64,000 bases of DNA, from the NCBI GenBank assembly GCA_016874005.1, contig VGVQ01000008.1, positions 1-64,000 of the forward strand, given 5' to 3'. Every line of letters starts with the position of its first letter. Positions within the stretch are counted from its first letter, which is position 1. The position numbers and the translations under genes were made by a program. Below, in pieces: positions 28,935 through 36,468 of this stretch. A model generated the notes under the pieces. That model had not been told where the DNA came from. It saw only the letters and a program-made list of their open reading frames with translations, and did not search any database. Origin of the DNA: Gemmatimonadota bacterium. Its GTDB lineage: Bacteria > Gemmatimonadota > Gemmatimonadetes > Gemmatimonadales > GWC2-71-9.

Positions 28935-30230
28935 TCAGACCGCGAACGGGGTCTCGAGCGAGCGGCTCTGGGGCGTCATCAGTTCGGCGCCCGACTCGGT
29001 GATCACCATGTCGTCCTCGAGCCGGACCCCGAATTCGCCGGGCAGGTAGATGCCCGGTTCGTCGCTGAAGGTCATTCCGGGCTCGAGCAGGAGCCCGTTG
29101 TCTTTGACGAGGTAGGGCCACTCATGGCCATCCATCCCCATGCCGTGACCCACCCGGTGGGTGAAGTAGCGGTAATCCGGGCCGTAGCCGGCGTCGACGA
29201 TCACCTTCCGGGCGGCGGCGTCGACCGCGCCACAGGCCAGCCCGGGGCGGGCCGCCTGGAGCGCCACCGTTTGAGCCTCGAGTTCGATGTCGAAGACCCG
29301 CCTCATCTTGTCGGTGGGTTTCCCGAGCACGAAGGTGCGGCTGATGTCCGAGGCGTAACCGCCCACGCTGCAACCGCCGTCGATCAGCAGGATGGTACCC
29401 TCGCGGATGGTTTGCGGGGTGGCCGATCCGTGGGGCAGCGCCGAGTACGGCCCGACCTGAACGCCGGCACCGCCGCTGAAACCGAGGCGGTCGTGGGCGA
29501 GCCGGACCAGGCTGCCGAACTGGGTTTGGGTCATCCCGTCGTTGAGTGACCGCCAGGCCGCCTCGTAGGCCCGGAGGGTGACCCGCGAGGCCAGCCGCAT
29601 CAGGGCGAGTTCGTTCGGCCCTTTGACCATTCGGCACCCGGCGGTGACCGCCGTGGCACTTCCGAACCGGGCGGCCGGCAATGCCCGACTGATCCCGTCG
29701 CTGAATACATGTCGCACCGTTTCCTCGAACCCGATCAGGCCGGTGGCCGCACCCCGGGCCTTGAGGCCCTCCGCCAGCAATCGGTAGGGATCCTCATGCT
29801 CCTCCCACGTCATCACCTCGGCGTCGGTGCCTAACGGCCCCGTCGCGACTTGCTCCAAGGCCCGATCCCGCTCGAAGGCGGGACAGACCAGAAACGCCGA
29901 ACCGCGGGCGGGAACGACCACCGCCAACAGCCGCTCGGAGAGGCCCCATTCGATGGCGGTGAAGTAGCGAAGGCTGGTGCCGCCCGTGAGCACCATCGCG
30001 TCCATCCGCTGCTCTACGAGCAGCCGGCGGGCCTTCGCCAGACGGGCCACTCGTTCCGGCGTCCCGATCGGCACCATCTCGCCACGCATCGACTCGAGGG
30101 CCGCGATCGCGGGCGGTACCGGTTCCTGCCAGGCCGGTGCGTCCGATGCCAGCTCGGGGGAGAACCCACCGCTCGAGCCAATCCAGGCCGTCCCGGCAAG
30201 GGAGCCGAGGAACGCGCGTCGGGAAGCCAT
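28935..30230 (-). CDS. Exported M24-family aminopeptidase (Xaa-Pro peptidase type)
   Basis: This 431-residue protein has a Tat-like leader (SRRAFLGSLAG), a creatinase-type N-terminal domain (about 45-200) and an M24 pita-bread catalytic domain. The metal ligands are visible: Asp in LIDGGCSVGGYASDISRTF (two acids), His in HRVGHGMGMDGHE, Glu in TFSDEPGIY and Glu in FGVRLEDDM. It likely removes N-terminal residues before proline from peptides outside the cytoplasm. The precise substrate is inferred from family only. A possible -10 (TAGAAT) is 12 bases before the ATG. Confidence 0.88.
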   Translation of the reverse strand: MASRRAFLGSLAGTAWIGSSGGFSPELASDAPAWQEPVPPAIAALESMRGEMVPIGTPERVARLAKARRLLVEQRMDAMVLTGGTSLRYFTAIEWGLSERLLAVVVPARGSAFLVCPAFERDRALEQVATGPLGTDAEVMTWEEHEDPYRLLAEGLKARGAATGLIGFEETVRHVFSDGISRALPAARFGSATAVTAGCRMVKGPNELALMRLASRVTLRAYEAAWRSLNDGMTQTQFGSLVRLAHDRLGFSGGAGVQVGPYSALPHGSATPQTIREGTILLIDGGCSVGGYASDISRTFVLGKPTDKMRRVFDIELEAQTVALQAARPGLACGAVDAAARKVIVDAGYGPDYRYFTHRVGHGMGMDGHEWPYLVKDNGLLLEPGMTFSDEPGIYLPGEFGVRLEDDMVITESGAELMTPQSRSLETPFAV

Positions 30231-30353
30231 CTTCGGGCCTCGATTCTATGGGATTGGCCGGAAAGATGGACGCCCCTTGACAGCGGCGGAAGCGGGCCGG
30301 AACATGGCATACAGTTCGCTTCTTCGACAGTCGAATTTCACGACGGTGGCCCG

Positions 30354-30818
30354 GTGCAGGTCTTGTCGCGGCTCCTCAACAATTGTCCCGGTTTTGGCAA
30401 GGCGTTTCACGGCCTCGCCTGCCTGGCCGTGGCCGTTGGGGGCTGCTCGTCGTTCGGGCCGTCGGAGCCAGCCCTGCCGCCAGGCGCCGTTCCAATGGCG
30501 GCGGACAGCCGTTATCAAGACTGGTTTGGTCGAACGGAAGCCTGCAGCGGCCTCGACGGATCGTTCCAAACCATTACCTGGTACGTGGTTCCTAACGCCG
30601 AGACGTTCGAGACTCCCGAAGGCCCCAAGGTCGGCATGTGGGAGAAGAGCGGAGCCGTGACCCGGATCATCATCGCCGGCCGATACGTGGCCCACGAAAT
30701 GGTGGTCCGGCACGAGATGCTGCACCATTTGCTCGACCGGGAGGGCCACCCGTCCGAGTACTTCACGGCTCGCTGCCGCCTGACATGGGATAGCTGGGGC
30801 CAGATCGCCGCCCAGTAG
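30354..30818 (+). CDS. Small lipoprotein with an HExxH motif
   Basis: A 154-residue ORF starts at GTG 30354. It has a signal peptide and a lipobox (VAVGG-C, about residue 25), so it should be a lipoprotein. The mature part has few charged repeats and a central HEMLHHLLDREGH segment (about 122-134). This holds the zinc-protease motif H-E-x-x-H plus a further His, and reads VVRHEMLHHLL in context, as in small metallopeptidases. Cys in ACSGLDG and ARCRLTW may form a disulphide. The family is not recognised, and peptidase activity is inference. It is divergent from the M24 peptidase gene. Confidence 0.65.
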   Translation: MQVLSRLLNNCPGFGKAFHGLACLAVAVGGCSSFGPSEPALPPGAVPMAADSRYQDWFGRTEACSGLDGSFQTITWYVVPNAETFETPEGPKVGMWEKSGAVTRIIIAGRYVAHEMVVRHEMLHHLLDREGHPSEYFTARCRLTWDSWGQIAAQ

Positions 30819-31323
30819 CCACCGCCCTGCCGCCCGGCCTCGACACTGTGGCGGGCACCCCACAGTCTGCCCCTTCACGACGCCGGTCATTCGGACCACC
30901 TCGACATCGGATCCTTTGATCGTCTCGAGGGGTTCATTTCGCCGTCGTTCCACCGGGTGGCATCGGGGGCCGCAGCGACGACTGTCGGAAACGGCCCAAG
31001 GTGGCAGAATTGGCCCGGGGCCGAGCCGGATGATATAGGCCCGCCAGGTCCGACCCAGTGGCCCGGACCCGGATGTTGAGAAGCACAGGGATTTGACGCC
31101 TCCAGGTTTTCCACAGAAACGACTCCAATTCCCAACAGCCTATCGGCAAATCGTTTACCGGGTCAGTCCGACTTGAGGACCGGGAGCGATGAATGCTCGA
31201 CATCATGTCAATGTTGACAATTTGCTAACAACTCTGGACCTGAGACGCCCTGGTGATCGCTGCGGCGCTGGAGCCCTAAGGGGTTGCGTAGCTTCGCTTC
31301 CCACCACAATTTCCGACCCCGCT
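30819..31323. other. Non-coding stretch of 505 bp
   Basis: This is the longest gene-free segment in the window, between the HExxH lipoprotein and tRNA-Ser(GCT). Its composition is somewhat richer in A+T than the flanks, and the short open frames in it look like no known protein. The only structure I can name is the TGTCAA-TG-TTGACA inverted repeat at 31206-31219. A small RNA or regulatory region cannot be excluded. Confidence 0.5.
31206..31219. repeat. Operator-like inverted repeat TGTCAA-TG-TTGACA
   Basis: Two 6-bp arms are separated by two bases. The right arm TTGACA is a perfect -35 hexamer, but no TATAAT-like box lies 16-18 bases downstream. It sits about 105 bp before tRNA-Ser(GCT) and 230 bp before gltX. 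It could be a regulator site; that is inference. Confidence 0.35.
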
Positions 31324-31414
31324 GGAGTGGTGGCCGAGAGGCTGAAGGCGGCGGTTTGCTAAACCGTTATAGGGGTGAAAACCCTTATCGAGGGTTCGAA
31401 TCCCTCCCACTCCG
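31324..31414 (+). tRNA. tRNA-Ser (GCT)
   Basis: The 91-nt class II tRNA has acceptor GGAGTGG/CCACTCC, anticodon stem CGGT/ACCG around TTGCTAA (anticodon GCT), a long variable arm, T stem GAGGG/CCCTC with TTCGAAT, and discriminator G. CCA is not encoded. It reads AGC and AGU codons. It lies 34 bp before gltX. Confidence 0.95.
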
Positions 31415-31448
31415 TTCCCTGCTCGCCACCCCAGTTGCCGGCTTCCAA

Positions 31449-32879
31449 ATGCCACCTCCTGGAGCACCTCGGGTCCGGTTTGCGCCCTCGCCAACTGGCT
31501 TTCTGCACGTCGGCGGCGCCCGCACGGCCCTGTTCAACTGGCTCTACGCCAGGAAGACCGGCGGCACCTTCGTCCTCCGAATCGAGGACACCGACCAGGC
31601 CCGGAGCACCGAGGCGCACACTCAAGTGATCCTCGACGGGCTTCGGTGGCTCGGCATCAGCTGGGACGAGGGACCCTTCTTTCAAGGCGCCGAGGTCGCT
31701 CGGCACCAGCGGGACGCCGACCGGTTACTGGCTGCCGGCCAGGCCTATCGGTGTTTCTGCACCAAGGAAGATCTGGAGCAGCAGCGGGCCCGGGCTCCGG
31801 GCGGCGCCGAGACGTTCAAGTACGACCGCCGCTGCCTCCGACTGGACCAAGCCGAGATCGACCGCCGGGTCGCTGCCGGCCAGCCCTACGCGATCCGCTT
31901 CTTGATGCCAGCCGAGGAGATCGCCTGGGACGACGCGGTTCACGGAGTCATTACCTGGCACGGCCGCGATCTCGACGATCTGGTCATTCTCCGGTCGAAC
32001 CGCACCCCGATCTACAACCTCGCGGTGGTCTCGGACGATATCGCGATGGGGATCACCCATGTGCTCCGCGGCGACGATCACATCTCGAATACCCCGAAGC
32101 AGATCGCCCTCTATCGGGCGCTCGGCGCTTCGGTACCCCGGTTTGGACATGTCCCGATGATCTTGGGACCGGATGGGAAGAAGCTGTCGAAGCGACACGG
32201 GGCCACGGCCGTCGGCGACTATCAGCACCAGGGCATCCTCCCGGCCGCCATGCGGAACTTCCTGGCCCTCCTCGGCTGGTCGCCGGGGGACGACCGGGAG
32301 ATCATGACCGCGGCCGAGTTGATCGCGGCGTTCTCGCTCGAGGCCATTCAGAAGAAGGCCGCGGTCTTCGACTTCACCAAACTGGAGTGGATGAACGGGC
32401 AGTATTTGTCGGCCCTGCCGGCGGCAGCGATCGAGCCCCTCATCCGCCCGGCCCTCGCTAGCATGGGCGTCGATCCCGGCGATCGCCCAATGGGGCCGAT
32501 CATCGACGCGGTCAAATCCCGGGCTCGGACCGTGACGCAATTGGCGGAGCGCGCGGCCGTCCGGATCGACCCCACCCGGGCCAAAGTCGAGCCAAAGGGC
32601 ATCGCCTTGATCGAGAAGATGGGGCCCAAGTACCGGGAGAACCTCGGGCACGCGGTGACCGCGTTGAGCCCGCTGGGGTCCACCGAGTGGACCGCCGACT
32701 CGATCCTGGCGGCAATCAAGGGAGCGGGCGAGCGCCTCGAAATCAAACTCGCCGACCTGATGCAACCGATCCGGGTGGCCCTCACCGGCGACACGGTGTC
32801 GGAGCCGGTCAACGAACTGCTGGTTGCCGTGGGGCGGACTACCGCTCTCACCGTTCTCGAGCGAGCGGCGCGCGGCTAG
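31449..32879 (+). CDS. gltX: Glutamyl-tRNA synthetase
   Basis: GluRS charges tRNA-Glu. In organisms without GlnRS it also mischarges tRNA-Gln for GatCAB. The 476 residues contain the class I motifs FAPSPTGFLHVGG (HIGH equivalent 20-23), IEDTDQARS and KLSKR (245-249), and a C-terminal helical anticodon domain. ATG 31449 gives the normal N-terminus; the frame upstream runs through tRNA-Ser and is not coding. The gene converges with the ABM-domain gene; the TAG stops of both lie in one CTAG (32876-32879). Confidence 0.97.
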   Translation: MPPPGAPRVRFAPSPTGFLHVGGARTALFNWLYARKTGGTFVLRIEDTDQARSTEAHTQVILDGLRWLGISWDEGPFFQGAEVARHQRDADRLLAAGQAYRCFCTKEDLEQQRARAPGGAETFKYDRRCLRLDQAEIDRRVAAGQPYAIRFLMPAEEIAWDDAVHGVITWHGRDLDDLVILRSNRTPIYNLAVVSDDIAMGITHVLRGDDHISNTPKQIALYRALGASVPRFGHVPMILGPDGKKLSKRHGATAVGDYQHQGILPAAMRNFLALLGWSPGDDREIMTAAELIAAFSLEAIQKKAAVFDFTKLEWMNGQYLSALPAAAIEPLIRPALASMGVDPGDRPMGPIIDAVKSRARTVTQLAERAAVRIDPTRAKVEPKGIALIEKMGPKYRENLGHAVTALSPLGSTEWTADSILAAIKGAGERLEIKLADLMQPIRVALTGDTVSEPVNELLVAVGRTTALTVLERAARG

Positions 32880-33202
32880 GACGGTCGGGTCGGGTTGGCG
32901 ACTCGCACCTGGTAGTGGGTCGACCGGGCGTCGAAGCGGGATAGCAGCGCCCGGGCCCTCTCCGGCACCACCGCTACCTCGTAGTCGGTGCCAGCAAACC
33001 CTTTGATGTGCTCCAGCGAGTCGAACAGCATCGTGGTCACGAACTCGGTCTCGTCGGACTCGTCCCGCCGATACAACTCGATTCCCCGGTAACCCGCGAG
33101 CTGGCGACCCTCGATGCCGGGGAAGATCACCTCTTTGAGCAGCAGCTCGTATCGGTCGGCATTGGCCGGGGTCGTCCAGCCGCGCCAAACCCTCGCGACC
33201 AT
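32876..33202 (-). CDS. ABM-like dimeric alpha-beta barrel protein
   Basis: This small protein of 108 residues looks like the antibiotic-biosynthesis-monooxygenase (ABM) ferredoxin-fold superfamily. An RVWRGWTTPANADRYELLLKEVIFPGIE opening, GYRGIELYRRDESDETEFVTTMLFDSLEHIKGF in the middle, and the C-terminal strand HYQVRV fit that fold. Members include monooxygenases, heme-degrading and purely structural proteins; activity is unknown here. There is no signal peptide. ATG 33202 is 18 bp after the upstream 144-residue gene. Confidence 0.6.
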   Translation of the reverse strand: MVARVWRGWTTPANADRYELLLKEVIFPGIEGRQLAGYRGIELYRRDESDETEFVTTMLFDSLEHIKGFAGTDYEVAVVPERARALLSRFDARSTHYQVRVANPTRPS

Positions 33203-33220
33203 GGCTGTCGTCCTCCTGGG

Positions 33221-33655
33221 CTACATCAAGGCGGAATCGTCGCCGCCCCAAATGCGATCGAGCAATGCCGCCAGCACGCCGTGAGTGGTGAACATCTCGA
33301 CCGCCTGGGCCGTCGAAGCAGCCGTCATCCCCCAAAGAACCACCCGGGTGGGTTGGCTTTCGAAGTCGGCCTGTACGAATGCCTGCTCGTCGACCGAGAA
33401 CATGGTGGGGACGACCGGCACCAGCTGAGCGGCTACCGCATTGACGCCCGGACCACCGACCGCGATGGTCGGATGGCGCGACAACTCGGTGCCGCCGAGA
33501 TAGGCTTCATCCGCCACTACCACGGCCCGGCGGTACAAGGCCCCGCCGCGCTGGTTGATCTCGTCGTGCAACGCCATGGCCACGGCTCGGTCCTTCCCGC
33601 TGGTTTGTCCCCCAACGACGACCACGATAGTCTCCCGGCGATCGAGGAGTTTCAT
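33221..33655 (-). CDS. Conserved protein of unknown function
   Basis: I do not recognise this 144-residue protein. It starts with MKLLDRRETIVVVVGGQTSGKDRAVAMAL, which has a glycine/GKD loop but is not a true Walker A. It then shows alternating hydrophobic strands and the segment TIAVGGPGVNAVAAQLVPVVPT, which resembles the small GGP-N motif seen in some surface-layer-like proteins. The C-terminus is helical. The ATG at 33655 overlaps the previous gene's stop by one base (TGATG), supporting the start and a shared transcript. Confidence 0.6.
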   Translation of the reverse strand: MKLLDRRETIVVVVGGQTSGKDRAVAMALHDEINQRGGALYRRAVVVADEAYLGGTELSRHPTIAVGGPGVNAVAAQLVPVVPTMFSVDEQAFVQADFESQPTRVVLWGMTAASTAQAVEMFTTHGVLAALLDRIWGGDDSALM

Positions 33656-34578
33656 CAGCGGGGCGGCGGAGGTGGCGGCGGGGCCGGCGGAGTCGCGGTG
33701 GAGTCTCTCTTCTGGGGCGCGGTGCGTTGGTTCTTGGCAAACTCGCGCTCCTGCTCGCGTTGGGCTCGGAGTTCGCGAATCGCCCGTTTGAAGTCGCTGA
33801 TCGTCTGGGATCGGCGGGCGGCGATTTGGACGTCTTCCCGCATTTGCTGGAGGAGTCGGAACTTGGTGAAGTCGCTCGTCTCGGCGCTGCCGATCGACGG
33901 CATCACCAGAGCCAGCAAGGCCGTGGGGATCTTGATCGGCCCAAGGTAGATCCACCGCGAGTCGATTCCCACCTGTTGTTCGCCGATTCGGGTGGTCCAG
34001 CTCGGAGGCGGGGCATTGGCCGCTCCCGTGGCGATCACCGAGTCGAGGTACGCCTGAACGATCGCGGTGACCACGCTGTCGGCAATCTCGGCGCGAGTCC
34101 TGGTCACCGCTCTCGCCAGATCCTGGGGAGGCAGCGGGAGGGGCCTGACCCAGAGTTTGCCTTCGCCGAGGGCAGGGCCGACCCGTCCGGGGGCCCGGGC
34201 CGGCTGGTCGCCGGGAGGCCCGGGTTGTTCGGTCACCGGAGCGTCCGCCACCACGGTCGCGGTGTCGGGTGGCGTCCGGTCTTCAGGGATCGGACCGGTT
34301 TCGTCCCGAGGGAGGGCGGAGATTCCCGAGGTTGGCGGGCGCCGCCTCGCCGCACCGCCGGACGGTTCGCGAAAGGGCATCTCGGCCGCTCGGGGTCCTT
34401 CGGTACCCAGGGGCACCAAGATGATCCGATCGGGCAGGGGGCGCGGCGCGAGCCAGGCGCCGACTCGTACCAACAGCAGCAAGGCGTGCAGTCCGAGGCT
34501 GATGGCGATCGCGACCCACGACCACTGCCGGTCGCGGGGGAGGAACCAGGGCCGCGATGGGCCACTGTTAGGCGGCAC
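33655..34578 (-). CDS. TonB-like single-span periplasmic protein
   Basis: The 307-residue protein has a short cytoplasmic N-terminus and one membrane span (about 22-42, WVAIAISLGLHALLLLVRVGAW). A long proline-rich linker follows (about 60-155), then a helical domain (about 155-260) and a proline-rich end. The N-terminal layout (basic residues, span with an internal SLGLHALLL) is like TonB/TolA proteins, but no TonB C-terminal YP motif is visible. A role in energised envelope transport or as a scaffold is a guess. It overlaps the aminotransferase gene by 11 bases. Confidence 0.6.
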   Translation of the reverse strand: MPPNSGPSRPWFLPRDRQWSWVAIAISLGLHALLLLVRVGAWLAPRPLPDRIILVPLGTEGPRAAEMPFREPSGGAARRRPPTSGISALPRDETGPIPEDRTPPDTATVVADAPVTEQPGPPGDQPARAPGRVGPALGEGKLWVRPLPLPPQDLARAVTRTRAEIADSVVTAIVQAYLDSVIATGAANAPPPSWTTRIGEQQVGIDSRWIYLGPIKIPTALLALVMPSIGSAETSDFTKFRLLQQMREDVQIAARRSQTISDFKRAIRELRAQREQEREFAKNQRTAPQKRDSTATPPAPPPPPPPR

Positions 34579-35764
34579 CGGCCGTCGCCCGGGTGGTGAA
34601 CTCGGCGAGCGCCGTCCCGAGCCGCTCGATCGCCTCGGTCAGCCGGCCGGCACCAACCGTCAGGGCGATCCGGAAATACCCCTCCCCCGCCGGTCCGAAG
34701 CCGCTCCCCGGGAGAGTGACCACCCCATGCTCCTCGAGTGCGAACCTGGTGAACTTCGCCGAGGCCACGCCCTCGGGCAGAGGAACCCACAAATACATCG
34801 CGGCTTTGGGTGTCGTCACCGAGAAGCCGGCGCGAGCGAGCGCCGCCACGCCGGCGTCGCGCCGCCGCTCCAATTCTGCCCGAATCGGCTCGACGAGTCG
34901 TTCCGCCTGATCCAGCGCGACCGCCCCGGCTTGCTGGATCGCCAAGAACGGCCCGGTGTCGAGGTAGGACTTGATCTTCGAGAGCGCCGCGATCAGCGGT
35001 GCGTTCGCCACCGCGAACCCGATCCTCCACCCCGTCATCGAGAAGCTTTTCGAGAGCGAGAAGAACTCCACCGCGACGTCCCGGGCCCCCGGGACGTCGA
35101 AGATGCTCGGGGCTCGGTAATCGTCGAAGGTCAGGTCACAGTAGGCGTTGTCGTAGGCCAGAACGATCCCCCGCGCTCGGCATTCGTTCACCGTTCGGGT
35201 GAGGTAGTCGAGCGGCGCGATCGCGGCGGTTGGGTTGTTCGGGTAGTTGAGGTAGACCAGCCGGGTTCGATCGAGCACCGCCGGCGGGACCCGATCGAGC
35301 TCGAGGAGAAAACCGTTGTCCGCCACCAGCGGATAGACGAACGGCTCGGCCCCCGACAGCACCGCTCCACCGAGGTACGCTTGATAGCCCGGCTCTGGCA
35401 GCACCACCACCTCGCCGGGATCGACCAAACCGAACGGGAGATGAGCGAGCCCCTCTTTCGACCCGATCAACGGCAACAGCTCGGTCATCGGATCGAACTC
35501 GTGACCGAATCGTCGAGCCAGGTAACGCGCCGCGGCTCGGCGGTACTCGGCGTGTCCCAGCTGGAAACCGTACTTGCTGTTCGCGGGGTCGGCGAGCGCC
35601 TCGTTCATCGCCGCGACCACCTCGCCCGGAGGCGGGGTGTCGTTATCGCCCGCGCCCAGATCGATCACATCGACGCCCGCTTCGATCAGGCGGCGCTTGA
35701 TCCCCGGAATCTCGGCGAGCGGATATCCCGGCAGCCGCCTCAGCCGTTCGCTGATCCGGATCAC
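34568..35764 (-). CDS. dapL: Class I/II aminotransferase, LL-diaminopimelate aminotransferase-like
   Basis: This 398-residue fold-type I PLP enzyme has the PLP lysine in FFSLSKSFSMTGWRIGF. Also visible are LIGSKEGLAH, the LNYPNNPTAA Asn motif, LAYDNAYCDL (Asp/Tyr pair) and the C-terminal YFRIALTV arginine region. The overall sequence looks most like DapL-type LL-DAP aminotransferases, which make LL-diaminopimelate for lysine and peptidoglycan. The neighbours do not belong to that pathway, so another amino-acid substrate remains possible. ATG 35764 overlaps the FAH gene stop by ATGA. Confidence 0.75.
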   Translation of the reverse strand: MIRISERLRRLPGYPLAEIPGIKRRLIEAGVDVIDLGAGDNDTPPPGEVVAAMNEALADPANSKYGFQLGHAEYRRAAARYLARRFGHEFDPMTELLPLIGSKEGLAHLPFGLVDPGEVVVLPEPGYQAYLGGAVLSGAEPFVYPLVADNGFLLELDRVPPAVLDRTRLVYLNYPNNPTAAIAPLDYLTRTVNECRARGIVLAYDNAYCDLTFDDYRAPSIFDVPGARDVAVEFFSLSKSFSMTGWRIGFAVANAPLIAALSKIKSYLDTGPFLAIQQAGAVALDQAERLVEPIRAELERRRDAGVAALARAGFSVTTPKAAMYLWVPLPEGVASAKFTRFALEEHGVVTLPGSGFGPAGEGYFRIALTVGAGRLTEAIERLGTALAEFTTRATAGAA

Positions 35765-36375
35765 GCCGCCACCACCGGATTGCTCAGAACGCCGACCCCG
35801 GGGATCTCGACCTCCACCGTATCGCCGGGCTCGAGGCGCCCCACCCCTGCGGGGGTGCCAGTCGCCACGAGGTCACCGGGCTCCAGGGTCATGACCTGGC
35901 TGATGTGGGACAAGAGGAACGGAATCGAGAAGTGCATCTGAGAGGCTCGGCCATGTTGGCGGACCGACCCATTCACCCGCCCGATGATTTCGAGCGTGCG
36001 CCAATCGAGTCCGCCGACGACGCGCGGGCCGACCGGGCAAAAGGTGTCGAATCCCTTGGCGCGGGCCCATTGCGACTCCCGCTTCTGCCAATCGCGCGCG
36101 GTCACGTCGTTGAGACAAACGAAGCCTTCGATGCCCCGCATCGCCTCCGCTTCGTCGACCTGATAAAGCCGCTCCCGGATGACCACCCCGATCTCCGCCT
36201 CATGCTCGACGTGATTGGAGAGCTTGGGCAGCACGATCGGCACACCTGGCCCGATCAGCGCGCTGGGCGGTTTCAGGAAGATCAGCGGGTCAGGAGGAAG
36301 GGCGCTCCCCATCTCCTTGGCATGATCGAGGTAGTTCTTCCCGATGCAGACGATCTTGGAGGGTTTGAGGTTCAC
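35761..36375 (-). CDS. Fumarylacetoacetate hydrolase-family protein
   Basis: This 204-residue single FAH domain protein (YcgM/FAHD1-like) has IVCIGKNYLDHAKEMG, PLIFLKPPSALIGPG, the metal site EHEAEIGVVI (two acids), CLNDVTARDWQKRESQW (Asp and catalytic pair) and LATGTPAGVG-type motifs, all intact. Such enzymes hydrolyse or decarboxylate acylpyruvates or oxaloacetate; the substrate is not readable. GTG 36375 is the only standard start after an in-frame stop. No strong ribosome site is seen. It follows the helicase gene by 93 bp. Confidence 0.85.
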   Translation of the reverse strand: MNLKPSKIVCIGKNYLDHAKEMGSALPPDPLIFLKPPSALIGPGVPIVLPKLSNHVEHEAEIGVVIRERLYQVDEAEAMRGIEGFVCLNDVTARDWQKRESQWARAKGFDTFCPVGPRVVGGLDWRTLEIIGRVNGSVRQHGRASQMHFSIPFLLSHISQVMTLEPGDLVATGTPAGVGRLEPGDTVEVEIPGVGVLSNPVVAA

Positions 36376-36468
36376 GAAGGGCTCGACATTGGGGTCCAGG
36401 CCAGCGCTGCCGGCAGTTTTGGCCGGCCCTAAGTCTAATGCCTCGGGAGAACGAATGGTTGCCGGGGG

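Noticed and set aside
30277-30305. TTGACA-17-GAACAT promoter before the HExxH lipoprotein
   Set aside because: The -35 is perfect but the -10 matches only half of the consensus, so it was not entered as a promoter.
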